From: Niallia sp. NCCP-28
Lineage (GTDB): Bacteria > Bacillota > Bacilli > Bacillales > Cytobacillaceae
Direction of reading: 5' to 3'
Assembly: GCF_023168165.1 (NCBI RefSeq)
Contig: NZ_BQYJ01000003.1
Location: forward strand, 1-64,000
Length of the DNA: 64,000 bases
Each line of letters begins with the position of its first letter. The stretch's first letter is position 1. The notes beneath the pieces are model-generated. The model made no database searches. It had not been told where the DNA came from and saw only the letters and a list, made by a program, of their open reading frames with translations. Positions 61,133 through 64,000 of this stretch are shown in pieces. Position numbers and translations under genes: made by a program.

Positions 61133-61345
61133 AAAGGATATTATATTAAAATTAATTTTTAGCTTTGATAAAAAATAAATAGTAAATATACATTGATTCT
61201 ACATAAGTTGGGAAAAAATTCTTTATTAAGAAGGGGTCTAGCTAAACAATGCAAATTTTGTAACATTCATGATGTTGACGTTTACATTTTTTGGCGGAAA
61301 TAAAGAAGTTTTTCTCCTATAATTTAGATGTTTTCGATAAATTGG

Positions 61346-61375
61346 TTGTAAACTTTTTCAAACATAAAGTATAAT
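61346..61375 (+). promoter_or_regulatory. Sigma-A promoter for rnjB
   Basis: TTGTAA (61346-61351) and TATAAT (61370-61375) are separated by 18 nt, about 55 nt before the start codon. Confidence 0.65.
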
Positions 61376-61429
61376 AATGATAACTGATCAATGGTCGGCC
61401 TAACTCAACATAGGAGGAAACAAAAATTT

Positions 61430-63106
61430 ATGAAAAATGAAAAAATAAAGCTGGTCGCCCTCGGAGGAGTAGGGGAGAACGGAAAAAATATGTTTGCTGT
61501 AGAAGTGGACGAAGACATATTTGTGATAGATGCCGGCTTAATGTATCCACAAAATGAAATGCTGGGAATTGATATTGTAGTTCCGGATATTACCTATTTA
61601 AAGCAAAATGCGGAAAAAGTTAAAGGTATCTTCTTAACACACGGACACGAAGACCACATTGGCGGTTTATCCTATTTTCTAAGAGAAATGGATGTCCCAG
61701 TTTATACGACGCGTTTAACGGCAGAATTCGCAAAAGAAAAAATGAAAGAACAAGATTTTAAAGGACAAGCACGGTTTGAAATAATTACATCAAAATCAGT
61801 ACTGAAATTTCCATCAGCAACGGTATCTTTTTTTAAAACAAATCATAGCATTCCAGATAGTGTAGCAGTAGTCATTCATACGTCAGAAGGAGCTATTGTG
61901 TATACTGGCGATTTTAAATTTGACCAGACAGCGGCACCTCTTTATAAAGCAGAATATGGAGAAATGGCGAAAATTGGCGATAAAGGGGTACTTTGTTTAT
62001 TATCAGAAAGCACAGATGCAGATAAACCAGGATATTCCGTTTCTGATGCAACCGTAACACAAGAACTATACCATGCATTTTTGCGTGCAAACGGCCGAGT
62101 TATTGCAGCAGTTTATGCAACAGATTTAAATAGAATTCAGCACATTTTTGATGCGGCTGCCAAAACAAAGCGCAAAGTGGCAATTATGGGAAAAAATTTG
62201 CAGCGTATATTAAATATCGCATTAAGAAATAATTATTTGCTAGTGGAAGAAGATGTACTTGTTTCACTAAATGAAGTGCAGTCTTATTCCAAGAATGAAA
62301 TCATCATTTTAACAACAGGCGCAAAAGGTGAACCGGTTGAAGCGCTGCAAAAGATGGCAAAAAAACATCATAAACAAGTAACAATTGGTGAAGGAGATAC
62401 AATTCTTTTTTCTGCATCACCGACTCTTGGCAGTGAAGTTTTTGTCGGAAAAACGATTGATATGCTGTATCGCGCTGGTGCAAAGGTTATTTCAGGTAAT
62501 AAATTATTTAATAGTTCCAATCATGGCAGCCAAGAAGAATTAAAATTTATGATTAATGTAATGAAGCCAAAGTATTTTCTTCCAATACATGGGGAGTACC
62601 GATTATTGCATGTTCATGCAAAAATTGCGGAGGAATGTGGCGTTAATCGTAAAAATATTTCTATTCCTGAAATTGGGGAAGTAATCGAATGGAAAGATGG
62701 AAAGTTCCGCAATGGAGGGAAAATTCCTGCAGGAAATCTATTGATTGATGGAAGCGGAATCGGCGATGTTGGAAATATTGTGCTCAGAGATCGAAAACTT
62801 CTTTCACAAGATGGCATTTTAACAGTTGTTGTTACTTTAAATAAAGCAGAAAGAAAGATATCTGCAGGGCCTGAAATTATTACAAGAGGTTTTGTATATG
62901 TAAGAGAATCTGAACAGCTTTTAGAGGAAGCAGCGATTCGTGTCAAAGACATTGTTGAAAAAAGCATTAGTAAGGAAAGTTTTGATTGGACAGGCATTAA
63001 ACAAGATATTCGTGATGCATTGAATCAGTTTTTATATGAAAAAACAAAACGAAGACCGATGATTCTTCCAATTATTATGGAAGTGAAACCTGTACGAAAT
63101 AGATAA
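61430..63106 (+). CDS. rnjB: Ribonuclease J (RNase J2 locus)
   Basis: Metallo-beta-lactamase/beta-CASP ribonuclease of 558 aa acting in RNA processing and decay. The metal motif HGHEDHIGG (residues 71-79) is complete, with HSIPDS, TGDFKFDQT and a late HGEYR. The position between the dapA side and tepA is that of rnjB in B. subtilis. B. subtilis RNase J2 has altered motifs at the same places (HGHDEN and NGEYR, from memory), so this enzyme may be more active than that J2. The ATG at 61430 is 12 nt from AGGAGG, longer than usual; no better start is present. Confidence 0.92.
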   Translation: MKNEKIKLVALGGVGENGKNMFAVEVDEDIFVIDAGLMYPQNEMLGIDIVVPDITYLKQNAEKVKGIFLTHGHEDHIGGLSYFLREMDVPVYTTRLTAEFAKEKMKEQDFKGQARFEIITSKSVLKFPSATVSFFKTNHSIPDSVAVVIHTSEGAIVYTGDFKFDQTAAPLYKAEYGEMAKIGDKGVLCLLSESTDADKPGYSVSDATVTQELYHAFLRANGRVIAAVYATDLNRIQHIFDAAAKTKRKVAIMGKNLQRILNIALRNNYLLVEEDVLVSLNEVQSYSKNEIIILTTGAKGEPVEALQKMAKKHHKQVTIGEGDTILFSASPTLGSEVFVGKTIDMLYRAGAKVISGNKLFNSSNHGSQEELKFMINVMKPKYFLPIHGEYRLLHVHAKIAEECGVNRKNISIPEIGEVIEWKDGKFRNGGKIPAGNLLIDGSGIGDVGNIVLRDRKLLSQDGILTVVVTLNKAERKISAGPEIITRGFVYVRESEQLLEEAAIRVKDIVEKSISKESFDWTGIKQDIRDALNQFLYEKTKRRPMILPIIMEVKPVRNR

Positions 63107-63108
63107 AA

Positions 63109-63160
63109 GAAGCTGTTTTGGCAAGTGCATTTGCTTGCTGAAACAGTTCTTTTTATTTTA
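63109..63160 (+). terminator. Terminator after rnjB
   Basis: AGCTGTTTTGGCAAG pairs with CTTGCTGAAACAGTT (minor mismatches), followed by CTTTTTATTTT. Confidence 0.85.
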
Positions 63161-63276
63161 TCCTGAATAGCCGAGAAGAACTCATCTTTCAGGAATGGAA
63201 ATGGCATAGCTCAATGAGTTAGGTGGGGATAAATCGCCTTTTGAAAAGAGGGAATTGTCCAGCTTAACTGTTCGAC

Positions 63277-63350
63277 TGGCTGCATGATAAAAATTGCCAC
63301 TGATTGAAGTTTCACTTTATTTCCTGTTTGGCTCGCATGAAATTGCCACT
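63277..63350 (+). repeat. Imperfect direct repeat upstream of tepA
   Basis: Two copies of a motif GGCT(C)GCATGA(taa)AATTGCCACT, at about 63278-63301 and 63330-63350, the first with a 3-4 nt insertion. They share AATTGCCACT exactly. Purpose unknown. Confidence 0.5.
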
Positions 63351-63397
63351 CTCGCTTCATACTACATATATATTGTGCAAGGAAGGGAGAATTTATT

Positions 63398-64000
63398 GTG
63401 ACAGATAATACGGAAAGAAATAATACAGATGAACAGCCAAAGGAAGATAAGCCATCTAGTTTAATGGAAAAAATACAGCAGCTGGGTCAAACGAATGTTC
63501 CACAAATGGCTCAAGATTCAAAAATTCATTGTTTAACAATAGTTGGTCAAATTGAGGGGCATTTGCAGCTTCCCCCACAAAATAAAACGACTAAATACGA
63601 ACATCTTATTCCACAAATTGTGGCAATCGAACAGAACCCAAAAATAGAAGGGGTGCTTGTTATTTTAAATACTGTGGGAGGCGATGTAGAGGCAGGTTTA
63701 GCAATATCGGAAATGCTTGCATCTCTTTCTAAACCAACCGTTTCTTTAGTGCTTGGAGGAGGTCATTCAATAGGTGTGCCAATTGCGGTTTCATGCGATT
63801 ATTCTTTTATTGCAGAAACAGCAACAATGACGATACATCCGATTCGATTAACAGGACTTGTAATTGGTGTGCCCCAAACATTTGAATATTTGGATAAAAT
63901 GCAAGAAAGAGTAGTGAATTTTGTCACGAAGCACAGCAAAATCAGCGAAGAAGAATTTAAAGATTTAATGTTTGCAAAAGGAAATTTAACAAGAGATATT
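63398..64000 (+). CDS. tepA: TepA, ClpP-fold translocation-enhancing protease (3' partial)
   Basis: ClpP-like serine protease homologue (YmfB/TepA), adjacent to rnjB as in B. subtilis. 201 codons are visible and the frame runs off the right edge. After a charged N-terminus, a ClpP fold begins near [31 protein letters not shown] and the nucleophile motif GGGHSIG (S124) are intact, as is [11 protein letters not shown]. The start is a GTG at 63398, following GGAAGGGAGA. Confidence 0.92.
   Translation, partial: MTDNTERNNTDEQPKEDKPSSLMEKIQQLGQTNVPQMAQDSKIHCLTIVGQIEGHLQLPPQNKTTKYEHLIPQIVAIEQNPKIEGVLVILNTVGGDVEAGLAISEMLASLSKPTVSLVLGGGHSIGVPIAVSCDYSFIAETATMTIHPIRLTGLVIGVPQTFEYLDKMQERVVNFVTKHSKISEEEFKDLMFAKGNLTRDI

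Larger units (their letters stand above)
61073..61429 (+). other. Permease-rnjB gap
   Basis: No gene is seen. It holds the permease terminator at its left end and the rnjB promoter at its right end; both are listed separately. Confidence 0.6.

Overview
The window is a low-GC Firmicute chromosome, almost certainly an endospore-forming, motile member of the Bacillaceae. The evidence is gene order: a fla/che flagellar operon, then sigD-swrB, then rpsB-tsf-pyrH-frr-uppS-cdsA-dxr-rseP-proS-polC-rimP-nusA-ylxR-ylxQ-infB-ylxP-rbfA-truB-ribF-rpsO-pnp-ylxY-mlpA-dpaAB-asd-dapG-dapA and finally rnjB-tepA. This is the order known from Bacillus subtilis. The dipicolinate synthase genes (dpaA/dpaB) with a good sigma-K promoter support sporulation. 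I cannot name the species.

Layout. 1-19.5 kb: flagellar hook (fliK, flgD, flgE), motor (fliL), switch (fliM, fliY), type III export (fliO/P/Q/R, flhB, flhA), FlhF/FlhG placement GTPase and ATPase, and chemotaxis genes (cheY, cheB, cheA, cheW, cheC, cheD). A terminator and a gap of about 600 bp follow, so sigD-swrB (20.2-21.6 kb) looks separated from the operon. 21.6-31 kb: translation, nucleotide, lipid-carrier, isoprenoid and site-2-protease genes plus proS. 31.3-36.4 kb: polC, interrupted by a 757-nt group II intron without an ORF. 36.8-47 kb: the rimP-nusA-infB-rbfA-truB-ribF-rpsO-pnp block. 47-55 kb: ylxY, mlpA, dpaAB, asd, dapG and dapA, which together feed aspartate into diaminopimelate and dipicolinate. 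55.3-61.1 kb: four genes not found between dapA and rnjB in B. subtilis. Two are on the minus strand (a PlsY-like acyltransferase and a GNAT/class V aminotransferase fusion) and two are plus-strand transporters. 61.4-64 kb: an RNase J paralogue and the start of tepA, which runs off the right edge.

Main points of interest. (1) The group II intron lies in the codon immediately after the two catalytic aspartates and the following leucine of the replicative DNA polymerase PolC. Joining 34224 to 34982 restores a normal-length protein of 1440 residues. The intron carries no maturase, so an essential gene seems to depend on a splicing factor encoded elsewhere. (2) The minus-strand pair at 55.5-57.7 kb looks like a small aminolipid-type cassette. 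Its plsY-like gene has no ATG/GTG/TTG at the expected start and appears to begin with AUU. (3) Several 5' leaders (pnp, dapG, asd, rpsB, rimP, fliM) hold inverted repeats that look like regulatory RNA. All calls are from reading the sequence; no database search was run.
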